Shown: in pieces, positions 52,876-60,926 of the stretch
Layout of the letters: each line of letters starts with the position of its first letter
Position numbering within the stretch: position 1 is the stretch's first letter
Source: Streptomyces viridochromogenes
GTDB taxonomy: Bacteria; Actinomycetota; Actinomycetes; Streptomycetales; Streptomycetaceae
DNA: 64,000 nt
Direction of reading: 5' to 3'
NCBI RefSeq assembly: GCF_001270495.1
Contig: NZ_LGUR01000265.1
Span: 62,001-126,000 of the forward strand
The notes under the pieces: model-generated
Seen by the model: only the letters and a program-made list of their open reading frames with translations
What the model was told of the DNA's origin: nothing
Databases searched by the model: none
Program-made: the position numbers and the translations under genes

Positions 52876-54055
52876 CTGGTTCAGCTACTGCATCACGACG
52901 CCCGAGCAAGCGCGCTCCATTGTAAATAGCCAGATCCTTCGGCATCAAGAGAATATCCACAGGTTCTTCAACCGTCATGCGATGCATGACGTCAATCTCT
53001 ATATCACGGGGTCACTATCGCGAAAAGAGCCTTCAGTAAGTTACCAGAACGGCCAGTACTCCTTGCTCTCCGATGTCGATCTGATAGCCGTCATCAAGGA
53101 TGGGGACAGTGCAGGCCATCCCATTCGATATCTCGAAGATCACATGAACCAGATCATGCCCGAGGTTAGCACTTCTCTATTCAGCATAAGGTCGACAGAC
53201 CTACCGACCGTCACCTCATTGCTGGGCCGTGACCTCTGGTACGCCCTCCGGCAACCCATCGTCCAGGCTTACGCGGTGGATACATTCCCGCCTCCCTGCG
53301 TAGGACAACGAGAGAAGTACGAAGCGTTCATCCATCAGTTGGGAAGCTACCTTCTCTATCCTGAAAATGCTCGGCCTACTGGAAGCGCACTGCACTTTCG
53401 GTCCTCTCGCGCCGTGCACGAGATCAAACTTACGCTCGAGGGTTTGCGCTGTTTGATCGAGGCGAGCTCAGGTGAACTGCTCCGATACCGTGACGTATAT
53501 GAAAACCGTGAGAGCCATTTGGTAACGGCAGTGCTCAGCCCTACAGAGGTTTATGAGCTTTTCAGACGTAGGGAGCTGTTCGACGGTTCGCCCTCGAACA
53601 GCTCCATCAAGACCGTCATGCAACGTATGGTTGCAGTGCTCTTCAACATTGCGCCTGGCACAGGACAGGGAGCTGCTGTAGTAAACGCACTGACAGAGCG
53701 ACTGCAAAGAAGCAGCAGCATTATTGACATATATCAACTGACGGTACCCATGCTGTTGTGGATGAGTGATCCTTTGGAAGGTTCGCAGCGCGAGGCTCGA
53801 GAAGCGTTCATTGACGGATGGAGGAATCTTGATCCTAGCCAGCTGTTCGTCGGGTCCGCACCCTATGAAGATTTTATTCGCGCAAGCACGAAAACCAACA
53901 CCCTTCCTGAATCTCACTTTCGTCACTTCCTCACAGAGATTCGCCGCGACTACTACTGGAATCTCCGCACATTTCTGTTTGGATATCGCAGACAGCTGGC
54001 CTACGCGGGGGGCGACAATCACCCGGTTGGGCACCGCGACCGAATAGGTGATTAG
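52865..54055 (+). CDS. Nucleotidyltransferase-fold protein of unknown role
   Basis: 396 residues from ATG 52865, after AGGAGA. The Pol-beta superfamily signature is at residues about 47-75: ITGSLSRKE, an insert, then LLSDVDLIAVI (GS and DxD). The distance between the GS and DVD motifs is longer than usual. The remaining 300 residues are mostly helical (HEIKLTLEGLRCLIEASSGELLRYRDVY) and match nothing I know. It may transfer a nucleotide to a small molecule or protein. Directly followed by the reductase gene with no gap. Confidence 0.65.
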   Translation: MSTDWFSYCITTPEQARSIVNSQILRHQENIHRFFNRHAMHDVNLYITGSLSRKEPSVSYQNGQYSLLSDVDLIAVIKDGDSAGHPIRYLEDHMNQIMPEVSTSLFSIRSTDLPTVTSLLGRDLWYALRQPIVQAYAVDTFPPPCVGQREKYEAFIHQLGSYLLYPENARPTGSALHFRSSRAVHEIKLTLEGLRCLIEASSGELLRYRDVYENRESHLVTAVLSPTEVYELFRRRELFDGSPSNSSIKTVMQRMVAVLFNIAPGTGQGAAVVNALTERLQRSSSIIDIYQLTVPMLLWMSDPLEGSQREAREAFIDGWRNLDPSQLFVGSAPYEDFIRASTKTNTLPESHFRHFLTEIRRDYYWNLRTFLFGYRRQLAYAGGDNHPVGHRDRIGD

Positions 54056-54811
54056 GTGAATCTTGGGCTCAAAGGTCGCGTCTACGCGATCACAGGTGCG
54101 AGTAGTGGGCTCGGGTACGCAACTGCCGAAACTCTCGTCGCCGAGGGTGCACGTGTTGTCCTCGGCGCACGAGACCCGAAAAAACTGACGACTGCCTGCG
54201 GGAACCTGGGCGGACCTCAAGTAGCTACAGCCTGCGCCGTCAACAACGCGGATCCTGATACACCCCAGCAGCTCATTGACTCCGCCCATCGAGAGTTCGG
54301 ACGACTTGACGGTGTCATGGTGAGTGTGGGTGGCCCGCCCTCAGGATCCGTACAAGAAACAACAGACGAACAATGGAGGGAGGCGTTTGAATCGATCTTC
54401 TTGGGTGCGGTCAGGATCGCACGTGTGATCGGCGCGACCCTTCCAAATGGGGGAAGCATCGCCTTCGTTCTTTCCTCAACTGTCCGAATGCCCATCCCGT
54501 ACCTGGCCATCTCCAACGGATTGCGTCCGGGCCTGGCAATGATAGCCAGATCCCTGTCCGCAGAATTCGGACCTCACGGTGTCCGAGTTAATTCTCTGCT
54601 TCCTGGCCGCATCCAGACCAATCGACTCCTCCAGATGAATGCGGCCCGCGATTTGGACGATATTCATGAAGATGTGGCATCGGTCGATCTGCGTCGCGAC
54701 GGCGATCCTATTGAATTCGCTCGGGTCGCAGCCTTTGTACTGTCTCCTGCCGCGTCGTTCATGACGGGAGCTCTGATCCCTGTTGATGGTGGGACCATCC
54801 CATGCCTGTAA
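54056..54811 (+). CDS. SDR-family reductase, BacG-like, with altered YxxxK
   Basis: 251 residues from GTG 54056, immediately after the previous stop. NADP motif TGASSGLGYATAETLVAEGARVVLGAR. VSVGGPPSGSVQE and VNSLLPGRIQTNRL are typical of the subfamily to which BacG belongs. At the catalytic position it reads YLAISNGLRPG, so the Lys four residues after Tyr is Ser; BacG-type reductases also deviate here. In bacilysin synthesis BacG reduces the dihydro-hydroxyphenylpyruvate product of BacA/BacB. A reduction of that type is a reasonable inference. Confidence 0.75.
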   Translation: MNLGLKGRVYAITGASSGLGYATAETLVAEGARVVLGARDPKKLTTACGNLGGPQVATACAVNNADPDTPQQLIDSAHREFGRLDGVMVSVGGPPSGSVQETTDEQWREAFESIFLGAVRIARVIGATLPNGGSIAFVLSSTVRMPIPYLAISNGLRPGLAMIARSLSAEFGPHGVRVNSLLPGRIQTNRLLQMNAARDLDDIHEDVASVDLRRDGDPIEFARVAAFVLSPAASFMTGALIPVDGGTIPCL

Positions 54812-54900
54812 GGCATCCACGCCATGAACAATTAGGGCACGGAACTGAGGCGGCGAAGTTTCCCGCCGGAAACGCCATAGAAACAACGAAGGAGAGATTT

Positions 54901-55260
54901 ATGTATCCAGATTTTATTAAGATGCTCCCTTTGGCCGACGTGAACTTCCCGGGCGCCGAGGCTCGACTTATCTCGGGATCTTATGGCCAAGTGGCGTTTT
55001 GGCGATTCGAAGAGGGCGGATCGGTCCCTCCTCATCGCCACGGAGCCCAGCTCGGTATCGTGCTTCGTGGGCAGGTGACACTCACAGTTGAAGGAGTCAC
55101 TCATACCTGGCAGGCTGGCGACGTATTTAACATAGACGAGAATGATGAGCATTCTGCGACTGTTGCGCCAGGAACCTACGTGGTGGAGGTGTATCAGGAG
55201 TCGGACAGGCACAGAGAGCTTGAACAGCCGACTGTTCCTCAATTCGTCGATCCTGCTTGA
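54901..55260 (+). CDS. Single-domain cupin, BacB-like
   Basis: 119 residues from ATG 54901 after AAGGAGAG. One cupin barrel: VPPHRHGAQLGIVLRG gives the HxH pair and a Gln, and DENDEHSATV gives the third His. BacB, which isomerises the BacA product, binds metal by two His, a Gln and a third His, and has the same QIG and TVEG turns (here QLG and TVEG). BacB is a double cupin of about twice this length; this protein is a single barrel and might dimerise. The role as isomerase is inferred from this resemblance and from its partners. Confidence 0.75.
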   Translation: MYPDFIKMLPLADVNFPGAEARLISGSYGQVAFWRFEEGGSVPPHRHGAQLGIVLRGQVTLTVEGVTHTWQAGDVFNIDENDEHSATVAPGTYVVEVYQESDRHRELEQPTVPQFVDPA

Positions 55261-55291
55261 GGCAGCATGCCACCATTTTAAAGGAAGCCGA

Positions 55292-56542
55292 ATGCTCCCT
55301 GATTCGAATGAGGAATGTCGTCCACCCGCGAGGGATGCGAAACTTATTCCTCTCCGCCTGAACTGGAATTTCCAATTCTATTGGATCGGTGCTACCGCCG
55401 GCGGACTCGGGACATCTATTGTAAATCTTGCCGTCCCGCTTCTCATTCTCTCGTCGACACATTCGCCTGCATTGGCTGGTGGCTACAGTGCGGTGCTTAC
55501 CATTTCACAGCTCGCGCTTGGAATTCCAGCGGGAGTAGTGGCAGATCGCATCAACCGCCGCGCTCTCCTGATCACCACGGAGGTGATCAGGCTGCTGTCC
55601 GTTGCCGGCTTGGTGGCAGCGCTGCTGCGGGACGACGTTTCGTGGATCAAGATCGTACTCCTCGCCATCGCATTGGGTGCTGCCCTTGCGTTGGGGACAC
55701 CCGTGCGCGCGCTGGTCCTCAGGTCAATCGTTCCTCCGGAACAGCTGACACAGGCTTTGAGTCAGGACGAAATCCGAATCCGGGTTGCCAGCCTCTTTGG
55801 ACCAGTGCTTGCAGGTGCCCTGTACGAGGTTGGGCAGCTGGGTCCGTTCATTGCGATTCTAGTTGGTTACGGGATAGCCCTGGGAACTGCGTCTCTGGTC
55901 CCTTTCGATGGTCGGGTGCAGAGGAAAGCCCAGGCATCCCTACGAGGTGTAACGGCAGGAATCAGCTTCCTGTGGCGAGACACGACTTTCCGAGCCCTGG
56001 TAAGTCTCAGTGCCGTCGCTAACCTGCTTGCTGTAGCAGTGGTACTCCCTGCTGTACTTCTGCTGCAGCATCAGCATTACGGCGGCGGTGCCATTGGATT
56101 TGCGCTCACTGGGGAAGCGCTAGGGGGAATGGTGGGAGCGTTCTTGACTCGTTGGCTCCATAGTCTTATGGCCCCCGGAAAACTTCTCTTGATCCTTTCG
56201 TGGTGCACCGTACTTCCGGTAGTGGCTCTGGTGATTCCATGGGGGCTAATTTGGGTATTCGCAATGCTGTTTGTCATCGGGGTAGGGGTTCCGGCCCGTA
56301 TGGTCGCACTCGACATAATGGTATTCCGCCGGGCGAACGATGAGGTGCGGGGTCGGGTGATATCTGTTGTGCTCTTTGCGCAAGCGATAGGTAGTTCCTT
56401 CGGTAACACCCTGACAGGGTTCCTTCTCAGCATCCTGAGCCCGCAAGGTGCTGTCTGGACGATCTGCCTGGCCGTAACCGTGCCTCTCGTTTTTCTCACT
56501 GCTGGTAAAAGCTTGCGTCAGGCTTCCTGGCCGTCCGCTTAG
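55292..56542 (+). CDS. MFS exporter (BacE-like position)
   Basis: 416 residues from ATG 55292 after AAAGGAA. Twelve membrane segments of the DHA3/EntS-like type: WIGATAGGLGTSIVNLAVPLL, GIPAGVVADRINRRALLI, and RRANDEVRGRVISVVLFAQAIG. It probably exports the product and gives self-protection. The gene lies between biosynthetic and glycosyltransferase genes, in step with an export role. Confidence 0.88.
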   Translation: MLPDSNEECRPPARDAKLIPLRLNWNFQFYWIGATAGGLGTSIVNLAVPLLILSSTHSPALAGGYSAVLTISQLALGIPAGVVADRINRRALLITTEVIRLLSVAGLVAALLRDDVSWIKIVLLAIALGAALALGTPVRALVLRSIVPPEQLTQALSQDEIRIRVASLFGPVLAGALYEVGQLGPFIAILVGYGIALGTASLVPFDGRVQRKAQASLRGVTAGISFLWRDTTFRALVSLSAVANLLAVAVVLPAVLLLQHQHYGGGAIGFALTGEALGGMVGAFLTRWLHSLMAPGKLLLILSWCTVLPVVALVIPWGLIWVFAMLFVIGVGVPARMVALDIMVFRRANDEVRGRVISVVLFAQAIGSSFGNTLTGFLLSILSPQGAVWTICLAVTVPLVFLTAGKSLRQASWPSA

Positions 56543-56609
56543 CTACTTCTGCAAAAGTTCACGTAAGTAGTCACATTCCCGATAGTTACACCGAAGAGAG
56601 TGAAGTGTC

Positions 56610-57530
56610 ATGCCGAAATTCAGCATCATCGTTCCCGTCTTCCAGGTGGAGGAGCACCTCGGGGAATGCCTTGACTCGTTGGTGAGTCAATCTTTCGGTG
56701 ATTTTGAGATAGTGGCTATCGATGACGGATCAACCGATGATTCCTGGCGAATCCTCTCTTCATACGCTGCAATAGATGGCCGGATCATCGCTGTTCGCTC
56801 TGCCGATAACCGGGGACTCGGCTTGACGCGTAACGTGGGGATCGAGAAGGCCTCTGGGGAATACCTCTTGTTTGTTGACAGTGACGACCGCCTTGCTCCT
56901 GGAGCGCTCCAATCAATTGCGGAACGCCTGCGCACAGCAGGGTATCCCCACCTTCTCATTTACGACTTTGCAAGGTTCTACCCATCCGGAAGCATTGAGC
57001 CAAATGGTTTTCCGGCGAATGTTCTAGAGTGGCCACATCAGACATTCAAACTCGAGGAGAACCCTGACCTGCTGAAGGTTACGTGGGCGTCATGGAACAA
57101 GGTGTACCAGCGCGAATTCGTGCTGAAGCACGGACTGGAGTTCCCGACTGGTGTCTATGAGGATCTGCCCTGGACCTGTAAAGCGCTCCTCGAAGCCAAG
57201 GAGATCACTTTGCTCGACAAGGTGTGTCTACATTACCGCAAGGGGCGCCCGGACAGCATCATGGCAACAGGTGGACGCAAGCATCTTGATATATTCAAGC
57301 AGCTTGCGCTTGTATTCGAATTCTTGGACTCGGAGCCTGAATTCTCTGAATGGCGAGAGGTAGTGGCGGAACAGTCCATAGAAAGACTCTTCTACACTGC
57401 TGCCATCCCTGGGAGGATCACAGACGACCTCATGCCAGAATTTGATGCGGCGTGCGAAATTCACTTTGCGGAATATCCCCACAAGCTGGCGCGCCTCCAG
57501 CAGGCGCTCACGCGGGGCAGCCTGACGTAG
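56610..57530 (+). CDS. Family 2 glycosyltransferase, first copy
   Basis: 306 residues. GT-A fold: FSIIVPVFQVEEHLGECLDS, the nucleotide-sugar motif AIDDGSTDDSW, DNRGLGLTRNVGIEKASGEY, and the DxD in LFVDSDDRLAPGA. Acceptor-side features include WASWNKVYQREFVLKHGLEF. No membrane segments, so cytosolic. It shares 57-base spacing and layout with the next GT2, and both probably derive from an old duplication. Acceptor unknown. Confidence 0.88.
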   Translation: MPKFSIIVPVFQVEEHLGECLDSLVSQSFGDFEIVAIDDGSTDDSWRILSSYAAIDGRIIAVRSADNRGLGLTRNVGIEKASGEYLLFVDSDDRLAPGALQSIAERLRTAGYPHLLIYDFARFYPSGSIEPNGFPANVLEWPHQTFKLEENPDLLKVTWASWNKVYQREFVLKHGLEFPTGVYEDLPWTCKALLEAKEITLLDKVCLHYRKGRPDSIMATGGRKHLDIFKQLALVFEFLDSEPEFSEWREVVAEQSIERLFYTAAIPGRITDDLMPEFDAACEIHFAEYPHKLARLQQALTRGSLT

Positions 57531-57587
57531 TGCTGTGCCGCCACCGCCTACCGTCACGTTTCAAGAATCGAGTTATTGGGAGCCTAC

Positions 57588-58577
57588 ATGACCACGCTGA
57601 GTGTTGTTGTTCCGTTTTATAATGTCGCACCCTATTTTTCCGCTCTCCTGGAATCGCTTTCCGCTCAGCATCTCAAAGATGTTGAGTTCATTCTGGTAGA
57701 TGACGGCTCCAGCGACAGTAGCTCGCAGACAGCATCTTATTGGGTCAGGAAGGACAAGAGGTTCCGTCTGATAGTGCAGGACAATCTAGGTCTCAGTGTG
57801 GCGCGAAATGTTGGAGTGAGCCACGGGGTCGGGGAGTATCTCGCGTTCGCCGATGCAGACGATATTGTGCCGGCAGATGCCTACAGTTCATTGGTGAAAT
57901 CACTAGAATCTACCAAGTCCGATTTCGCGTGTGGAAACGTACTGCGGCTGACTTCTGAAGGGAATGCGCCTCATCGAGGGTACCGCGATGCATTTTCCCA
58001 CTCTCGGCAGCGCACTCATATAACGCGCGACCATAGTCTGATAACAGATCGCATGGTATGGAACAAGGTTTTCTCGCGCTCTTTCTGGGATCGGCATGGG
58101 TTCAAATTCTCCCTCCCTCGGTACGAAGATGCGCCGGTGATGATACACGCTCATATCGCCGCAGAAACCGTGGATGTTCTCGATCAAGTCGTCTACTACT
58201 GGCGGCGGCGGGAGGCGGGGGAGCCGTCAATTACTCAGAGAATCTACGAGCCTGACAATCTGGCCGACCTGATGCACGCGGTACGTGTTACTGGTGACAT
58301 TATTCGTGTGCACGCCCCGGAGCTGATCGACGTGTACGAGAGGAATGTGTGTCTAGGGGATCTTCGGATAGCTGTGGCGGCGTTGCTGAAGAATACTGCC
58401 GAGGAACTTGATACTGCCCTTGAGATAGGGTGGAACCTTCTCGTGCAGATGAATAGAGAGGTTATAGAAGGGCTGCCTGAGCCGTACCGGACGCAAACAG
58501 AGCTATTTCTCCAAAGGGACTTCGATGAACTGCGTGAGGCCAGGCGCGCCCTTGAGTCCCTTCCGTCGTCACGCTGA
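57588..58577 (+). CDS. Family 2 glycosyltransferase, second copy
   Basis: 329 residues from ATG 57588 (MTTLSVVVPFYNVAPYFSALL). Motifs: LVDDGSSDSSSQ, DNLGLSVARNVGVSHGVGEY, and FADADDIVPADAY (DxD). RMVWNKVFSRSFWDRHGFKF corresponds to the WNK motif of the first copy. Last gene of the low-GC operon; the following DNA is decayed insertion-sequence material. Confidence 0.88.
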   Translation: MTTLSVVVPFYNVAPYFSALLESLSAQHLKDVEFILVDDGSSDSSSQTASYWVRKDKRFRLIVQDNLGLSVARNVGVSHGVGEYLAFADADDIVPADAYSSLVKSLESTKSDFACGNVLRLTSEGNAPHRGYRDAFSHSRQRTHITRDHSLITDRMVWNKVFSRSFWDRHGFKFSLPRYEDAPVMIHAHIAAETVDVLDQVVYYWRRREAGEPSITQRIYEPDNLADLMHAVRVTGDIIRVHAPELIDVYERNVCLGDLRIAVAALLKNTAEELDTALEIGWNLLVQMNREVIEGLPEPYRTQTELFLQRDFDELREARRALESLPSSR

Positions 58578-58685
58578 CGCGGCGGGTGGACTCCGTACGA
58601 GCCCACGGCGGCCAGCTCGGCGTATCGGTAGTTGGTTGACCCCGGCAGTAGAGAGCAAGACCGTGTCCCGTAGTGACCGCGTCGA

Positions 58686-60036
58686 TCAGGGCTTGGAGTT
58701 CGGAGGGCGGGTCATTGTCCGTCCAGGCTCGCCACCACCGGTTGAGGGTGATGGCGGGGTTAAGCCAGTCGCAGACCGCGCGTAAGGCCCTGGGCCAGCA
58801 GGGCAGTTGGGGGGTGGGGGTCGGCTGGTCCCCTTCTCTGGCCCGTCGTCGGGGCCGGGGTCCGGTTGGGGCGAACCACCGGTCTCAGCAGAAGGAGAAG
58901 GCGCGGTTGACCAGGGGCTGATGATGGCGGATGGCGCGGTCGGAGTGGACTTGGAAGTCGGCCCAGCCGAGTTCGTCCTTGATCTGTTTGTAGCTCTGCT
59001 CGATCCACGGCCGCAGCCCGCGGAGAAGGATGATCTCGGGCAGGCTCGGTCGGCGGGTGCGGGCCGGTGGCGGCGTGGCCTGGGGCTGGGTGGCGCAGGT
59101 TGCTGGCCAGGCACCAGGTGTCCTTCTCCGGCAGGGCGGCGGGATCGGTGGTGGCGACGATCAGGCGGCAGGGGAGTCGGGGCGGTATCCGCCCAGGCGG
59201 GCACGGCGGCCCACCAGTTCTCGGTGCGCTTGTCACGGAAGTGACGCTCAATGGGCGTCCACTCGCCAGGTTGGTAAGCACCATGCCGGGGCAGGGCACG
59301 GGCAGCGTCGATGGGGGTGCGTGGCTGGTCGGCCGGGGCCCAGGTACCCCCCGTGTGGTTCGGGGGCCACCACGTAGGCCAGGTCGGCTGCGCGCAGCGC
59401 GAGGTACCAGTCGTCACTGTCGGAGTAGGCGCAGTCGGCGACCACCGCCCGGCAACCGAAGCCCGCCCCCTTTCCGCGGGCCGCGATGGCGGCCACCAGT
59501 TGCGGCTTGGTGAGGAAGTCTGGATCGGACCGGCCGCGGGGAAGCGGTGGGCGGGGGTATGGGGAGTCGCGTGCAGCGAGTAGTACACGCGTCCGTCGGT
59601 CCACACCGTGGTCACCGTGACGATACCGTTGTCGGTCTTGCCCGTACCGGCTCAGCCACTGCCGGCACACGTGCGCGGTGGCCGTGCCGTCCTTGCGGTC
59701 CCCGGCGCCGTCGATGACGATGACTCCGCCGTCGTGCGGAGCGGTTGCCGCCTGGCCGCGCAGCAGCTCAAGCCGCCGGTCGTTGACCTGCTCGGCGTCC
59801 CAGGCGGACTCGGACAGGAAGAACTGCGGTCGCTGCACTCCCGGTATACCCGCGCCGGCCACCGGCTCCGCCCCTGCAAGGCAAGTGATCGTCTTGTTCC
59901 GCTCGCGCGGCGCCGGCAGCCTGCTCAGATACTCGCGAAACCCCCGCCGGGCCAGGCTGACGAAGGGCTCATCGAACCGGGACGCATATTCCTCCAACGG
60001 CCCCGGCGCGGGCGGACACGGACGGCGGGCGGTCAT
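58686..60036 (-). pseudogene. Decayed IS701-type transposase
   Basis: Pieces of one transposase lie in different frames. The first frame (60036 down to about 59630) gives FDEPFVSLARRGFREYLSRL, FFLSESAWDAEQVNDRRLEL and GGVIVIDGAGDRKDGTATAHV, with a DDE-type Asp. Further down, frames switch to VVADCAYSDSDDWYLALRAA, then to EWTPIERHFRDKRTENWWA, and last to IILLRGLRPWIEQSYKQIKD and DELGWADFQVHSDRAIRHH. At least three frameshifts make it non-functional. Terminal inverted repeats were not found. Confidence 0.8.
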
Positions 60037-60069
60037 CTCCGGCCAGGAGGGTGCGAGGGGACGCCGGGT

Positions 60070-60318
60070 TCACTTGCCGTGCCATGCCCGGCGGGCCTCC
60101 TCGATCTCCTCGGGAGTGAAGGAGCCGTGCTCGTCCTCGTACGCCTCGACGATCTCCCTGGTTCTGGTCAGGGCAAGGGCGTGTTCGACGGTATCGGAGA
60201 CGAAACGGGAGAAGCCCCGGGCGCCGGTGCGGGCTTCGACCTCGCGGGCAAGTGACTCGGGGACGGTGACGGACTTCTTGACGGTGGTGTCGTCCGGGGG
60301 CGCGTGTTCGACAGTCAT
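60070..60318 (-). CDS. CopG/ribbon-helix-helix-type antitoxin without a toxin gene
   Basis: 82 residues. TVKKSVTVPESLAREVEARTG matches the strand and first helix of an RHH fold, and the tail FTPEEIEEARRAWHGK is the usual toxin-binding end of a VapB-like antitoxin. A PIN-domain toxin normally follows, but the decayed transposase lies there instead, 33 bases further. Hence an orphan. Confidence 0.72.
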   Translation of the reverse strand: MTVEHAPPDDTTVKKSVTVPESLAREVEARTGARGFSRFVSDTVEHALALTRTREIVEAYEDEHGSFTPEEIEEARRAWHGK

Positions 60319-60655
60319 GTCAGGAATATCCTGCTAGGAGTGGGATTTCTGTCCAGTCGGGCAGGGGCCGGACCGCGTCGGCCTGAGAAGCGCCCCCATG
60401 AACACCGGGCTGAAGCTCGCTGTGCTGGGCTCTTGTCCGCTGTCAGCCTGAACCGAGGGTCGTTGGGCCTTGATGATCCGGCTGAGGCGGGGTCGGGGCG
60501 GTGGCGTCGTGATCGCGGGCTGGAGCGCCGTCAGGCGCGGCCGGGCTCTGGGATTTCCTCGGAGGGACCGCAGGCGACAGATCCCTCCGTGGGAAGGTGC
60601 AACGCGCCCGGAGTGCGGGGCGGTCGGGCACCTATTGCCTCCCGTGCCTCCCGGT

Positions 60656-60675
60656 CGTGCGGCACGTGCCTCACG
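60656..60675. promoter_or_regulatory. CACGTG-centred near-palindrome at the right end of the island
   Basis: CGTGCGGCACGTGCCTCACG differs from the left-end palindrome by one base in 20. Confidence 0.65.
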
Positions 60676-60680
60676 CAAAA

Positions 60681-60717
60681 CACCCTCCTGGCCGCGTTTC
60701 CGCAGGTCAGGAGGGTG
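60681..60717 (-). terminator. Terminator next to the right tRNA-Ser remnant
   Basis: A 10-base perfect stem (60681-60690 with 60708-60717). Read on the minus strand it follows the tRNA 3' fragment by a few bases, so it would have ended the tRNA transcript supplied by the first island. Confidence 0.7.
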
Positions 60718-60718
60718 T

Positions 60719-60776
60719 GAGAGCGGTAGCGGAGGGATTTGAACCCTCGGTGACTTGCGCCACACTCGCTTTCGAG
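60719..60776 (-). tRNA. Remnant: 3' half of tRNA-Ser(CGA), second attachment repeat
   Basis: Read on the minus strand, 60776 to 60724 runs from the anticodon loop CTCGAAA through a variable arm, a T-arm with loop TTCAAAT and the acceptor strand CGCTACC with discriminator G. No anticodon-stem partner, D-arm or 5' acceptor exists beyond 60776, so this is not a functional tRNA. The break at the anticodon loop is typical of integrase crossover sites. Confidence 0.8.
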
Positions 60777-60926
60777 GTCTGTTCGTGCTGGTCAGGGCAT
60801 GATCCGGAGCCGTTCAGGCTCGTTCATTCCCGTACTCCTGCCGGTGGCGTGAACCGCTGTGAACGGCTCTGGACGGCTATGAATGAGACGGAAACTGAGA
60901 CGGAGCCATGCCCTCTGACCAGCACG

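Larger units (their letters stand above)
47268..60746. mobile_element. Genomic island at the 3' end of a tRNA-Ser gene
   Basis: The same 28 bases, corresponding to the acceptor end and T-arm of a tRNA-Ser on the minus strand, occur at 47268-47295 and 60719-60746. Between them lie resistance and metabolic genes of unusual composition, a decayed transposase and an orphan antitoxin. No integrase was found inside, so the island is probably immobile by itself. Boundaries follow the repeats; the interior may be composite, since a second 32-base repeat splits it near 50400. Confidence 0.8.

Noticed and set aside
51243..58577. A bacilysin gene cluster
   Set aside because: No ATP-grasp ligase or aminotransferase of the BacD/BacF types is present, and glycosyltransferases and a nucleotidyltransferase are added. 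It shares only the early core.
47268..60746. A mobile island with its own integrase
   Set aside because: No integrase, relaxase or replication gene could be found between the repeats.
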